Assembly (NCBI GenBank): GCA_002633005.1
Contig: NMRA01000442.1
Location: 62,001-126,000, forward strand
DNA length: 64,000 nucleotides
Source of the DNA: Phoronis australis
Taxonomy: Eukaryota; Phoronida; Phoronidae
Reading direction: 5' to 3'
A program made the position numbers and the translations under genes. The stretch's first letter is position 1; each line of letters begins with the position of its first letter. The notes below the pieces were generated by a model. The model was given only the letters and a program-made list of their open reading frames with translations, was not told the origin of the DNA and ran no database searches. This document shows, piece by piece, positions 22,181-33,692 of the stretch.

Positions 22181-23114
22181 CTGAAGGGATGATAACACTC
22201 TTACTTCATTTATTAACTTTTAAAATCTAACAAAACCCACAGCAACGCAAATCAAATTAAGCGAAACATGTTTTTGAAAATGGTTTCAACATGACATTAA
22301 TTTTTCTAAAAACAACCAAGTTTAACACAGAATTTCCAAACTGGCAAAGTTTAATACAGAATTTCCAAACTGGAACTAAAAATTCACGGACAATATTCAA
22401 GAGTTTTGCTTTCAGTGAACAGTTGTGCAATAAAACATTTGAATGCTAGTATAAAGAAATGTCTAAAACAGGTTGACTGGCTCCAGCTGTGAACTCGACA
22501 ATTTCAATAAGAAAGATCCAATACCTACATTTTTCACATTTCTTGGAAAAAATTAAGTAAGCAAAATAATTTCAACTTTATCCAACAACAGCAATTGTTA
22601 TTTATATTTTTGGGTATATTTGTACATACATGACCATCAGCCCATAATGAACATAACACACACAAAAGTATTTACAGAAGACTTCTAATGAGGAATGCTT
22701 TTGTTACAAAGACTGTTAACCTTTTTGAGAAAAAATGATGCACAAACTTCCGGAACTTCAACCAATCAGGATATGTCCTCTTTTTCAGTTGTGGAATTAA
22801 CATTTGTCTAAGATAGTCATGTAACAAACAGCAAGTTGAAAATGAAACTCTTCTTCTACCTCAAATATATCAAATTGTTAAAAGAATGAACAAATTCTTA
22901 GTTCGCAATCAACAGACTGTCCACCACATTCAACACCAAGAAAATGGTTTGAAGATCGGAGTTTTGTTAAATTTCTTCTGAGATCAATACATTTTAAGCC
23001 ACTTCTAAATTTTCAGCCAATTCTAAATTCTTACGTCACCATGAAGCAACAATTTGTTGCTTTTTGACACATCGCCAATTAATATCCAAAATAACCGCAC
23101 TTTTCCCACCTCAC
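22181..23114. other. Intron between VWC1 and VWC2 exons
   Basis: 934 bases, AT-rich. A local direct duplication of about 30 bases (AGTTTAACACAGAATTTCCAAACTGG and AGTTTAATACAGAATTTCCAAACTGG halves) lies at 22319-22373. No coding signal. Confidence 0.75.
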
Positions 23115-23300
23115 CTAGACACACAGGGCAGCATTCATCCTCTGGTGTTCCCATCCAATCACAGCGAGGCTGGTTCTCACATAGCGCCATCTTACAGAAC
23201 ATCAGGCCACTACGACATGTGCATGTGGTGCATTTGTCCAGATTAAACCTCTCTTCATGCTGAAACTCTATCCCCTCGTGTTCACAGGACTGAATGGTGG
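23115..23300 (-). CDS. CRIM1: CRIM1 orthologue, VWC domain 1
   Basis: A 186-base phase 1-1 exon on the minus strand, from a ctatttcag acceptor to a CTAG|GTGAGG donor. It encodes one complete von Willebrand factor type C domain: SCEHEGIEF, DKCTTCTCRSG, MFCKMALC, then ECCPVC at the end. The CxxCxC and CCPxC signatures are the hallmark of chordin-type VWC domains, which bind BMP-family ligands extracellularly. It aligns in position with VWC1 of vertebrate CRIM1, directly after the two-module region. The reading frame continues past the donor, so the exon end is set by the GT and by phase agreement with the next exon. Confidence 0.92.
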
Positions 23301-24741
23301 CTGAAATAGGAGAATTAACATGCCAATGAAAAGAAAATAAACAAATTGTAGCTGTCTTGTCTAAATAAGCAAAAAACAAGTGTTTGAGTAAAATTATCAT
23401 AATATACAACCTATCCGTTTACTTCCATACCTGAAAGTTAAGTTAGGCAAGAAAGCATGAATCTTTGTAACATTTTTCTGAATTATCTTAATTTTATTAC
23501 AAACATATTAGTTTACTTTCTCTGCATCGCTATGACGACACTCATTGCTGAACAATAACAGCCCCGCTAAACAATAACAGGCCGTTTACAAAGCTCGGCT
23601 ATCAATAGGAAATGCAATCTTATAACAACAAAAATAAACATGTTTCTTGGAAATGGCAGATACAAGACACTCCAAGTGTTACAAAGCGTTAAATAATTAT
23701 CCCGGTTTAGATGAAATTAGCTGCAGATTTGATAGACACCATTCCTCTTGGATGTTGAAATCTCTACCTGCAGTTCTAATACGGTGTTTGTTTTTTTGAG
23801 GGTGGGCCACTTAAGTAGGCTCCAATCTGACACTGCTACACCAGTTCCCTTTACGTCATCAAACAATCAAATAATACTTAGAGATAAAAGCTTTGGTTTT
23901 ACATAAGAACTTGAAACGCGCAGTCATTGACCTGTGCAGGGTTGTTTTTGAAAACCACAGACATGATGAAAGTTAGCAGATTGTAGTCCTGGAATGAAAA
24001 CAACAGAATGGTTCTGATAGGCTGACATATTAGTGCACTATATGTCTTGAGTAATTGCCAATATCGTTGGCCAGATCAAACTGGTTGACATGACTAATGA
24101 CTGCTGGTCAATATTCAATGCCCGTGGACTTATTTGCTGACATATAAGCCAATTCTACGCTTCGTAAACACGCAAGTTGAGGCGTGCAAGTTCAATGTCA
24201 CAGTCGGAAGTTGAACAACACGGTCTAATTAAACCAGAGCACATGTTACGCTACAACGAAAAACTGCAGCCTTCCGTGTATTTCCCATTTGTATTTTCAT
24301 CAGAAATTTTCGTCATGCGAGACTCGGTGACTTTTTTCATAGCTAAAGCGCCAAACTCAAGCTAAACGCAAGACAATCGAGTAACGGTCATGACATCGTC
24401 AAGACAAGGTAAAAATTACAAAGCCCGTTACCCCAATTCTCAGATTCAAGCCTTATCGAGTAGTAATCATCCGTTGAACGCTTTAGTGACACGGGAGTTG
24501 CGTCGATCCTAAATTAGCGTTTCTAAAATTTTCCTTGTCCGAAAGTCGCGGGACAAAAATCCGACGTTTATGACATTGTCCGAAATTCGAGGATCATTGA
24601 AAAACAGTTTTTGGACCTTGTACGAATTTCGTGGACCATGAAAAACTCATTTCGGAAATATTTATTCTTGGTCGAAAATGGCGGGCCGTCCGAAAATCAC
24701 GCGACTTTACCGTAAAGGCTTGGTCTTGCCACGAATGTACA

Positions 24742-24864
24742 ATGGCGGAAGAAATGAGATTCCGCAACTGGACGTACGAGGGTGTGAACAGTTGGTTGGA
24801 ATTAAACTCCTACAGCACAAGCTTTATATCAGAAACGGGAATTGAAAATACCACTGAACAGTAA
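24742..24864 (+). CDS. Short hypothetical ORF, 40 codons, plus strand
   Basis: ATGGCGGAAGAAATG opens a 40-codon frame (MAEEMRFRNW... to TEQ) with stop at 24862-24864. The start context (ACAATGGCG) is good for translation. An in-frame upstream ATG at 24631 would lengthen it to 77 codons through the repetitive CGAAAATCACGCGAC region, so I prefer the later start. No domain is recognised. It may be a first exon, part of a mobile element, or chance. Confidence 0.2.
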   Translation: MAEEMRFRNWTYEGVNSWLELNSYSTSFISETGIENTTEQ

Positions 24865-25443
24865 ATGTATAAACATAACAGTAGGATAAAGTTTACGTTT
24901 TAACGCAAAGACTAGTTGTTGCGCTTGAATTGTGTTTTAAACATCTGGTTCAAAATTGAACTCCTACTACATAATTTACAGAAACGCGATGTTCTTAGCC
25001 AGATTATAATTATGATTTATACAGAGTGAATAGCATTGCAATTGTCCACATTCTTGTGGCATTCCCCCAGTTAAGGAAGTCATGGGTTCACTAGCCCAAC
25101 ATGAGTGGCCATGATGGCCCTTCACTAGCTTAGTGCACTTAAGGTCACTGAGATTCCTGTCATGTTTCTTGTCCAATTAACATCTGGGGAGGTCAGAGGT
25201 TACCGCATGACCTGACCATTGACCCCTGTTGACAGCAAGGCAGAGATATCCTGAGTAACCACCAGTGCACAGATTTCAATGGCAGAAATGAGATGATAAC
25301 TATTACATGACAATACCATTAAGGACAAAAAGCTTTGTGATAAGGAAACAGCTTGTCCATCTCATCACCAAAGATAGCTTTTCCACTCCATAAGTTATTT
25401 TCACTAGGTGAAGGACATTAGTGCTCCCGGTTTCTGGGCTTGT

Positions 25444-25471
25444 TACTTGGCGAAATAAATTTCGCCAAGTA
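25444..25471. repeat. Near-perfect palindrome, 13-base arms
   Basis: TACTTGGCGAAAT-AA-ATTTCGCCAAGTA: arms of 13 bases match exactly around a two-base centre. It lies about 55 bases upstream of the ETS/YY1-like cluster at 25525. Confidence 0.85.
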
Positions 25472-25524
25472 TGTTGCTCTTCCACTAAGTTTTTTGTGAA
25501 ATGCTATTATATCAACCCAAAAAA

Positions 25525-25549
25525 CCGGAAGTTGCATTCAAGATGGCGG
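25525..25549 (+). promoter_or_regulatory. ETS-like and YY1-like motifs over a possible start codon
   Basis: CCGGAAGT (ETS core) at 25525-25532 is followed by AAGATGGCGG (YY1-like) at 25540-25549. YY1 sites overlapping a start ATG just downstream of an ETS site are common in animal housekeeping promoters. From ATG at 25543 a 20-codon frame (MADLVHVDLFSVVRGCYLNG) ends in TGA at 25603, where AACGG|GTGAAG could be a donor. The N gap 44 bases further on prevents following it. Confidence 0.35.
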
Positions 25550-25648
25550 ATCTTGTGCATGTTGACCTATTTTCAGTCGTACGTGGATGCTATTTAAACG
25601 GGTGAAGGAAAAGACGTGAATTTTTGCATGTGGATTCTCTAAGGTATA

Positions 25649-26261
25649 NNNNNNNNNNNNNNNNNNNNNNNNNNNNNNNNNNNNNNNNNNNNNNNNNNNN
25701 NNNNNNNNNNNNNNNNNNNNNNNNNNNNNNNNNNNNNNNNNNNNNNNNNNNNNNNNNNNNNNNNNNNNNNNNNNNNNNNNNNNNNNNNNNNNNNNNNNNN
25801 NNNNNNNNNNNNNNNNNNNNNNNNNNNNNNNNNNNNNNNNNNNNNNNNNNNNNNNNNNNNNNNNNNNNNNNNNNNNNNNNNNNNNNNNNNNNNNNNNNNN
25901 NNNNNNNNNNNNNNNNNNNNNNNNNNNNNNNNNNNNNNNNNNNNNNNNNNNNNNNNNNNNNNNNNNNNNNNNNNNNNNNNNNNNNNNNNNNNNNNNNNNN
26001 NNNNNNNNNNNNNNNNNNNNNNNNNNNNNNNNNNNNNNNNNNNNNNNNNNNNNNNNNNNNNNNNNNNNNNNNNNNNNNNNNNNNNNNNNNNNNNNNNNNN
26101 NNNNNNNNNNNNNNNNNNNNNNNNNNNNNNNNNNNNNNNNNNNNNNNNNNNNNNNNNNNNNNNNNNNNNNNNNNNNNNNNNNNNNNNNNNNNNNNNNNNN
26201 NNNNNNNNNNNNNNNNNNNNNNNNNNNNNNNNNNNNNNNNNNNNNNNNNNNNNNNNNNNNN
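25649..26261. other. Assembly gap, 613 Ns
   Basis: Continuous run of N. Open frames across it on either strand are artefacts. The right edge abuts a foldback repeat, which may have caused the gap. Confidence 0.99.
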
Positions 26262-26360
26262 CGACCCAGCAAAAGGCCCGCATCTTGGTTGTGCACTCAC
26301 TTCGACTGAACACTCAGTGCAGCACATTCAGAACCAAGACGCGGGCCCTTTGTCGAGTCA
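26262..26360. repeat. Foldback repeat beside the gap
   Basis: Left arm CGACCCAGCAAAAGGCCCGCATCTTGGTT and right arm AACCAAGACGCGGGCCCTTTGTCG are imperfect inverted copies around a loop of about 45 bases that itself has CACTCA/TGAACACTCAGTG pairing. It may be one end of an element that continues into the gap. Confidence 0.75.
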
Positions 26361-29214
26361 TTTAGCTCATTTTCTATCGTTACCTGGATAGTAAATACAT
26401 GTCAACGGAGCAGCAACTAACATGGTAAAATATCTCTAAAAGATAACCAGGGAACTGCATTGTTACTAAAGGTAACATAAAACTGGAAGCTTTCGCCCTC
26501 AACCTTGGAATTCCCAGTGTCTTTACCACCTTTGTCATGATTTTTTTATAAAACAATCACAAAAGTTGCATTAAAATAAGACAACCCCCCCGCCCGCCTC
26601 AAAGTTACATTATACGTATACGCTATCACTGGCAACTAGCGACCACTGGGGTCATTTAACCAAAAACAACTGAGGAAGATTTTACAGAACGATGACTTGA
26701 TATACAAGAAATGTCACCCGTGCTAGCAATAACTAGTGTAAATCAACATCTCAGGATTACAACAGGAAACTGACGTCAAAATACACCTCTGTGATAAGAT
26801 TTTTCCATACGGTGCCAGGAGCTTATTGACTGTAAGCTTTACAAGTTTCTGCTTGGCAGACATTTACTACACTAGAATGTGCTTTATCAATAAGTGCAGT
26901 GTAACGGCCAATTTTTTTACTGCGTCATAGACAACCTTGATGATCTGTGGATAAAATGAATGATTTGAGACATTTCATGTGGATCACACACCAAAGCAAT
27001 TGACATCGGTTTCTAAAAACAAACTGGCATGGGTTTCACATAGTTTTACTGAAGTTATACAACAAATTTGTTAGAAATTGACATAAGAATGTACTAGGCA
27101 AACGTAAATAGGGGTGAGAGGGAGAACACCATTGAACCATGATTTCAGACTAAATTTTAATAAAAAACAACATTTTTTTCTTTCCACGTTGCACAATTTT
27201 CAAAGACAGGTCTCCCATTTTTGAAAATAAACTTGTGGTTTAGTGAAAAGCAACACTCTGATCCGTTCCCCACTTCTACCAAAGCAAGTAGATCACAAAA
27301 ATTATTCAGATTCAAAGTCGTTATTTCCATCACCATTTTACGAATTTATGCAGGTCAACACTGGGATGCAAAATTTTAATCAGTGAAAAATGTAGGCCAC
27401 TATTGCTATCTGTATGAAAGCCAGAGGGGGACATCTCCAGGCCAGTACTATCTGTTACTGGAGAAATAGGTAAACAACCGATTGGAACCAACACCACTAT
27501 CTGAGCACTCTGTTGTCCAAGGCAAAACAGCTGAAATTATATTCAATGCTGCGTCCAAGGGTCAAAAACGACCAACTTCAAAGTAAGACAAAATAGGAAT
27601 GCACTGGTTTATGAAACCAAAAACAACACTTATGAGCTCCAATGCGACCACAGTATAATCATAGAAAACAAGTATTAAAACTTGCCTTATTTCATGATTT
27701 AATTTTTTGTGACCAGCACAAAATTAAATCAAAATATGCAACACTCGCCACAGTGTTACACTGGATGTCCCGAGGTAAAAGTCATATTACCATAAAAAGC
27801 CTAAACTTGGACAAACTTGAAATTATCATTGCCAATCAGCCATCCCCCATTCTATTCAATGGATTTTTCAAACAATATTTATATTAATCTATTCAACATT
27901 TTGCAAAATCAGATTGCAAGGTTATGCTATTCTAAAAACGAGTATGTTTCATTGGCATAACTACCAACAAAGAGAACAAAAGTTCGAGACAGTTTCAACA
28001 CACCGAAATTACCGCCTAATAGCTCTACCCAAGACATAATGTGCCCGTGAAAAGCTACAAGTGTCAGTTGGCCACTGAAACAAAGTGTGCGTGGCAACAC
28101 AATAGTCACACTACTCATCTATACGGGTTGCGCATGCGGAACTGCCCTTAAACAAACGCAATCCAACGATGTTCACGCCAAAGGAAAAATGCAGGCTTCC
28201 TTTTATTGCAGTTAGCCCAGAATTCATAATTACTGCTACAGTTCAGCTGGAACCAAACAAACAGTTGCTCCTGCAGTAATTGGCTTCTAATCAGAAACAT
28301 GCGGTGTAAGTGCTTAAAAAAAATGTCTATCACATTTCTGTGGTAAAGGGAAGTAAAAAAATCCAAAGCATCTGTCAATCAAGCGTGACTTTTGATTGGT
28401 TCATATTAGGTAACAAAACATTGAACTCTCAGAGTGCCCTGGGCTCGAAAACAGACTTCCCACTAGGCAGTTCAGTTCTTGGTTAACTGATAAGATCCTT
28501 CAAGTGGTTGGATTCATCTGCACTGGCTGATCATAACACAAAATGAATGCTATTCCCAGTTTTATACACTATCTGAAGAAATGAAAAGCAGTGGCTGTGA
28601 GCGCACTGATTGGCGCTCAATTTCTTAAGTTGTAAATCTCATACAACTTGCACAATACGAAAATACACAAGACTTTAGAAATCCCAAAACTGTGTTAGAT
28701 GGAACAAAGATTAATGGATCTAAGACAAAATATTGAGGAAAATCTGTTCCGAAACAACTTACATCAACACATCCAACAGAAAATTATTATGAAAATTGTT
28801 ATTTTTCTCATTTTGAAGGCATCTATCATTGCTGTGAATGTCAAAACTTGTTAAGAAATATACCATGTTGATAGCTGCAGCACACAACTTCGAAATAGAA
28901 AAACACTAAACAATTTAGTGTAAACTATATTTTATGAAAAATATTAAAAAATAAAACAAAACAATGAGTTTGACAAAACTGGCAAAATTCTGTTGTTTAT
29001 TAATATGAAGTTATTGGATCGGCCCAACTGTCTCCATATATTTCTCCTGCTCTTACTTTTTCGTGAACCATTCACATTTTCTAATTGTTTTCAAGCTCAC
29101 GTAACAAGCGTCGTGCAAACGCGACTTGATAACAGTAACCACAACAGCACTGTCGCAAAAATGTCACAGTGTCAAAACAGGTGTCAGATCACGAACTCAG
29201 GCCTTAAGACTTAC

Positions 29215-29339
29215 CGTTGTTGACGCACTTGAATTTGGCACAACAAAAGCCAGGTTGCCTCAGGGCTGGGGACAGGATGCTTATCTTGGTGCCGGCTGGA
29301 CACTCCACAGGAGGGCAGGAGTCGGCCAGACACTGACAG
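29215..29339 (-). CDS. CRIM1: CRIM1 orthologue, second half of second cysteine-rich module
   Basis: A 125-base minus-strand exon between a tctcttccctag acceptor and an AACG|GTAAGT donor. The incoming two bases plus the first base make a glycine codon, and the exit phase is 1. The product reads CQCLADSCPPVEC, then PAGTKISIL, then GFCCAKFKCVNN. It completes the module begun in the 35.5-kb exon and corresponds to the vertebrate CRIM1 segment ending CCDVFECVND just before VWC1. The cysteine pairs CxC, CxxxxC and CC-x4-C are all in place. A short ORF extends past both boundaries but the added residues are intronic. Confidence 0.87.
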
Positions 29340-29522
29340 CTAGGGAAGAGAAAGAACACCAACGGTGACATTTTGACTATTTGATAACTGTCTACAAAAG
29401 GCAGCTGCCGCAGGTGCATTCACTACAGGGTAGTGTGTGGAGTGTCACAAGGTGACTCCCCAAAGAAAATTTCAAGACATGCCAGGCCTGGAAACTATTA
29501 GTGAGCGTCATCTGAAGAAGCT

Positions 29523-29626
29523 ATGGTAAAACCTTACCAATTTCAGATAAAATTAATTCCAGGAATTGGTCTTTTTTCATTCTAGTTCTTTGTCATCTCG
29601 TGTCCTAAATTGATGAAATTTTACAG
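29523..29626. mobile_element. MITE family B (CTCACCAATTTCGGACA ends), short copy
   Basis: Left end ATGGTAAAACCTTACCAATTTCAGA; right end TGTCCTAAATTGATGAAATTTTACAG, which in reverse complement resembles the left end. Related copies lie at 37701 and 49686. Confidence 0.6.
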
Positions 29627-32600
29627 TGAAGCAATAAATAAATTACCAAAAATTGTCACTTTTATATGCTATAAATTAGTGCTGGTTTGTGTTTGATGTG
29701 GAATACAAACTATGCGGTCAATAATAAAGTAAAGTTTTCGCAATGCTCATTTTTGTTGAGCATTTTAAGGCAAAATCAAACTCCACACTTTTGTCACATT
29801 GATTGCCACGGAGGAGAAGAACGACAGTACATTGCAAACCAGAGGCAACCTTTTCAAATGAATTAATCTGACATGTGCTTGCCAGTAAAATTTCAAGTGA
29901 CTTCTCATCTGACAAATGTATTCCATTCCAACACACATTTAGCCATTAAAAGTAACACAAGGCAAACATGAAGTACTTAAACCTATCATTAATATATCAA
30001 ATTCGTTTCAAGGAAGTTATCCAAAATTTAGTCTCTAAATAACATAATTGGTCAGACATTACAGATAATTTACTCTATAAACAAGCTCTGCATTTCATTA
30101 CAAAGTGCAGTGGTCATTTCTAACAAAACTTTCAAGCCAGTCAGATTTACAGAAATGAACTCTCATTCCTCACAGATACATGGCTCAGTACATTCTGCAA
30201 TACAGTAACAATACAACAACAAGTAATAAAGTTATTAACATTGACAATGTCTCCACTGCAGATGAACATGGATACTGGTGCATCTAACTTTTATTACCAC
30301 ATGTTTCCAAACACTCAACTCTGCCATTCATAAATACAGACAGAGTGAAAAATAACAGCTGAAGGCAGATTCAACAACTGATAACTTGTAGACATAATTT
30401 TGGCGACTCCTCAGTCCTGGGGAACCATGTGTGAAAGGAACCATCTAAATTGGCTTGTTTTCACAGACACCCCAGACTGGTAAAACCAACACCTAATTTG
30501 TAAAGACTCCAACCACAGACATGTAAACAAATACATTACATAACCGTTACATAACCACACCCTAGCAGACAACCACAGTCTGGCTCTCAACTTCAGCCAA
30601 CCAATGGGGGTGCTGCATTTATGGCCGCAATCACAGCCACTGACTATAGTCTCCAAAAAAGAACTGGAAAGAAATTAAAGGTAAATAGTGATATCACCAT
30701 GTGGGTAGAAACTAATCAAGCCAGCCTTCATTATACTCATTGTTTGAAAGGAAAATAAACAAACTTTGACAGCAGATGGTAAAAGAAGACAAGTGCAAAA
30801 TGACCAAGCAAGCTCCTGTGTCCAGTGCAATACACTTCATTACTGCTTCAACAGGCTCAGCCATACATCGTATCACCCCAATATAGGACTACACAAATTA
30901 CAGGGGTTTGAACCAACCTTTTAGCAGTTTACTTGTTTCACTGATTCATGAAACTTACAGGAAATGGGACATAAATGTTACTCCACACATATCCAATAGC
31001 CATGTTGATTTACTATAACTTTCCAAGTTATCGATAGATCATTCCCAGAGAGCTCTTGACTGAGGCCATTTTTGTGTCACCGGAGGAGTCCTAATGGATT
31101 TGTGGAGTGCTGTGAGTTGCATCATTTTGTCAAATCTTCCATACAAGTGCCAGCTTTTCAGCATTGACTATTTCAATCGGCTTGAAAACCTGATGCAGGA
31201 TAATTAATTTCTCGTGAAAGCTGGTTTTAGAGACCGGAATAGTTTCAACGCATGGCACAAATGAATGCAATCTTGTAAAACACATCTATGGAGTCAGAAT
31301 AAAAGAAATTCCGTGATTATTTGCTCCAAGTCTAAGGAATGCATGTATGTCCAAGCAGCAAATGAGGACATATTTATGCATCCACCTGACACTCATGTGA
31401 ACTATCAACATTTTACAAAAGTTTGACCAGATTGTAAACGTGAGATATGAAGTATTAAAGCACAGCTGTAGTAATGCAGCAGTACTTTAAAGTTGACAAA
31501 AGAAAGTAGACCACTGAAATGAAATGATACAAGAGCAATGGAATGAACCAACAGTTGGTCAAATGTCAGAGATATTAGAGTGTGCTGCATTGTTCTCCTA
31601 CATTCCTCAGTAGGCACACAATAAGATAGTTCTCAATCGGCCAAACAACTCTTTTTATCATACCTTTTCAGGTAAGGCAACACTTTGTGGCATGCTATAA
31701 ACAGTACACAACAACCGTTTTGCGCAAATGCGTCCATTTCGATTATGTTCACACAGCAGCCGCCATTGAATGATCACATTTCAAAGAGAAACTTCTGAAT
31801 ATCAAGGCCATGAAATAGAAAAGAAAATAAATCAAAAAATTCCCGCCCAGCATCCCAGAAACCACAATCACACGGATACTTGGTGCTTTATGTCTCATCA
31901 TGAACTCGGATTTATAAGGAAACAGATGAAATCTTCTTTTTAAACCTACAGTGTGGACAAACGTCAGTCACATAAAACGAATATCTGCAGCAGACGGCAA
32001 AACCAGTAGTTTCCAATATGGTGGAACAGTAAAATTCTGTTTTATCAAAATTTTCAATAAGAATAAACAAGAAAACAATTTTACTTGATTATTTGAAAAT
32101 TTTATACAGTACCTTCGTCATCAACAAATAAATGAACATTTTTGGTAACATAGTGAGTATTTGAAAAAAGGAAAAATGAGTTTTGACCTTCATTTTTGTT
32201 AGAATTTGTTTAATTTTACTGAACCAGCCACTTGGTACATTCGCAAACAAAATGGCTGACAGGAAAAATAAATAAACTGGTACAATTATCTTGCGCTTTT
32301 CGACCACCATCTGCATAACAAAAAGTGTCTATTAAGTCAGCAGAGAAAGAAAACAGTACAATTTCAAACCCGTTTTGTAATTGCAAACTTGATTTGGGTT
32401 CAACCTAAGTCGAAGCGTGTGTTAACTGGAATATTCACATCCTGACACTGACAGGCAAATAAAAACTTCAACTGATTAGGTTAAACGATAGATTTACAAC
32501 ACAGTTCAACTAAAATCTAAAAGGTTTGTGACTAAAAATACTTCAACGATAATGCTCCCTTAGCAAGAACATGGGCATGTTATTGAGTTTTAGACAGATA

Positions 32601-32642
32601 CGGTTATTAATAACCCGAGGGAAATTTCTTTATCGTTGTACC

Positions 32643-32765
32643 AATTCGGGCAATAGTCAGATATGACATGCCCAAATCTTGATAACCAGTTTACTCCACT
32701 GAATAAGGGGCATCAAACTGGTTCTCAAAATGTAGGCATGTTATGGCCGACTATTGCCCCAATTC
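32643..32765. mobile_element. Hairpin MITE family A, copy 1
   Basis: Ends AATTCGGGCAATAGTC and GACTATTGCCCCAATT are inverted copies. Inside are TTGATAACCAGTTT and AAACTGGTTCTCAA, again inverted, around a centre containing CACTGAATAA. The whole unit of about 120 bases can fold into one long hairpin. Four more copies share this layout. Confidence 0.8.
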
Positions 32766-33507
32766 TCATAATTAAACTGTAGCGTTTCCCAGAAACACTT
32801 CAACTATTATTGATGTGTCCCCAGAGTATCACCAGTGATGAAATAACTAATTCTCAAGAATTTAAACTTATTTCTAGACGAGATTGAACCAATGATTATA
32901 AGCTACAAACAGGATAAACAACTTCTAAGTTGATAGAGCTTCACATAAAAAGCGGCATAACAACTGAAAAATTGTACCAGAGGGCCTCAGGCTTCACAAT
33001 GGCTAAGGATGTAGAGCTGCCATGCACTGGCAGGCCTATTTAAACCAATGGCTTAGGTCCAATCAGTGTTTTACAGCATTTTTGTTTTGAGAGAATTTTC
33101 TGTTTCTGCTCTGTAGTGTTGATTTCTCTGGCTACAGTAAAAACTTGTGTGAAGAATATGCTTGTTTTCAACATGTAAACGTGACCACTGGTCATTGATC
33201 ATGATCCTTAAATTTTAGTGGGTCCATTTCAAAAAATTAGGTACAAGTTCTAATTAAAAATAATTAATCTGTCACCGCGCCAAACTTGAGAATTTTAAGC
33301 GAAGTTTGTTTTTTCACTACCCACATTGCTAAAACGTAATTGGCGTTACACTGCATCCAGTCTCGGCAATAAACTAACGAACGCAAGGCTAGCTATACGT
33401 GTTCTCTCCCCTACCCATGCTATGCTCTTTGAAGCTAACAGTCCGCCCACATATAAGTGCTTGTGAAAAGGCTAACAGTCTTGGGCTAACTCAGAAAAGC
33501 ATCAACA

Positions 33508-33692
33508 AAAATGACCCTTGCAACCATCCGCATCATTAGCATTTTCGCTACAGAAAATGCTGGTGAAAACAACATTAGTAGTTTAGAGATAACTCAAACC
33601 ATAGCTAAAAGTGACCCTTGCAACCGTTCAGTTCATATCGCTGGCATTTTCGCGACTACAGCAAGCACCAGAGAAAGCAATAACATTTCAGC
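33508..33692. repeat. Two-copy diverged tandem repeat, period about 100
   Basis: TGACCCTTGCAACC begins each unit at 33511 and 33611; both continue with CAT..C.TnnCATTTTCGC, ACAGnAA and ACAACATT/ATAACATT words in the same order. Confidence 0.65.

Larger units (their letters stand above)
23301..29214. other. 5.9-kb intron before VWC1, with a gap and promoter-like spots
   Basis: Contains the 613-N gap, a foldback repeat beside it, repeated CGAGGAC/TCCGAAATTCG words at 24530-24700, and two ATGGCGG sites (24742 and 25543) in promoter-like surroundings. An NRF1-like TTGCGCATGCG lies at about 28127. No convincing multi-exon gene is seen. Confidence 0.55.
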
